From the NCBI GenBank assembly GCA_024280975.1, contig JAMXLQ010000251.1:1-6243 (forward strand): a stretch of 6,243 nt of DNA, written 5' to 3'. The notes under the pieces are model-generated. The model worked only from the letters and a program-made list of their open reading frames with translations, was not told where the DNA came from and did not search any database. A program made the position numbers and the translations under genes. The stretch comes from Methanosarcina sp. (GTDB taxonomy: Archaea > Halobacteriota > Methanosarcinia > Methanosarcinales > Methanosarcinaceae). Below are positions 6,018-6,243 of the stretch, piece by piece. Position 1 is the first letter of the stretch. Each line of letters opens with the position of its first letter.

Positions 6018-6106
6018 AGTAAATCTTGTCTACAAACTACTTATATGTCACTTATAAGCAATAGTTTATTGTCACTTATAGGCAACAATTCAAACCGAGA
6101 TTTACT
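6018..6106. repeat. Cluster of ACTTATA direct repeats bracketed by a 9-bp inverted repeat
   Basis: ACTTATA occurs at 6039-6045, 6050-6056 and 6074-6080, that is 11 and 24 bases apart. The last two lie within a longer pair: TGTCACTTATAAGCAA (6046-6061) and TGTCACTTATAGGCAA (6070-6085), differing at one position. The cluster is flanked by AGTAAATCT (6018-6026) and its exact inverse complement AGATTTACT (6098-6106). TCTACAAA also occurs twice, at 6029-6036 and 6113-6120. Possible readings are an operator array with a promoter (ACTTATAT is TATA-like), or a small decayed element with inverted ends. The remainder of 5891-6243 has no gene I can support. Confidence 0.5.
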
Positions 6107-6243
6107 AAATTTTCTACAAAACTTAGAGATTTTTATTATCCTCTGGGGCATCAAAACTTATTATTCTCGTCCACGTCCAGTGACTGAAATTCATTAAAAC
6201 CCAGAAAATATCGAAATGTCTTTTCATATTTCTGTAATTATAT

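Noticed and set aside
6018..6106. CRISPR array
   Set aside because: There are only two long repeat copies, 8 bases apart. That spacing and number do not match CRISPR repeats and spacers, and no cas genes are present.

Overview
The window looks like a piece of a Methanosarcina-type archaeal chromosome. It is AT-rich, with long A/T-rich gaps, archaeal TATA boxes ahead of short leaders, purine-rich ribosome binding sites, and protein families common in that genus: a NosD-type beta-helix surface protein, a short RNase HII and a decayed IS5-like transposase. The genus assignment is inference from protein style; no database search was possible.

Left part (1-1730): the C-terminal half of a class I flavin disulfide reductase (dihydrolipoamide dehydrogenase-like) enters from the left edge and stops at 788. 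Behind it lies about 900 bases of insertion-sequence wreckage. A terminus-like sequence sits at about 825, followed by a transposase broken by in-frame stops and two frameshifts. It still encodes recognisable D, D and E catalytic motifs in the right order.

Middle (1719-2698): the wreckage runs straight into the TATA box and Shine-Dalgarno of rnhB (RNase HII, 223 aa, with its acidic catalytic residues). rnhB faces a leftward gene across a convergent, T-rich intergenic stretch that contains a hairpin.

Centre-right (2699-4207): a leftward gene encodes a secreted, asparagine-rich right-handed beta-helix protein of the NosD/CASH type. A 486-base gap on its upstream side holds promoter elements and hairpins but no convincing gene.

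Right part (4208-6243): a two-gene leftward unit, with a DedA-family membrane protein first and then a flippase-like polytopic membrane protein (UPF0104/LPG synthase TM family) about 19 bases behind it. Both families are linked to lipid or lipid-carrier movement across membranes, so a shared envelope role is a reasonable inference. The last 388 bases hold no firm gene, but contain an 11-bp perfect inverted repeat and a cluster of ACTTATA-type direct repeats bracketed by a 9-bp inverted repeat. That cluster is the least explained structure in the window.

I found no clear evidence of a new defence, mobile or metabolic system. The items most worth following up are the repeat cluster at 6018-6106, the DedA/flippase pair, and the transposon fossil abutting the rnhB promoter.
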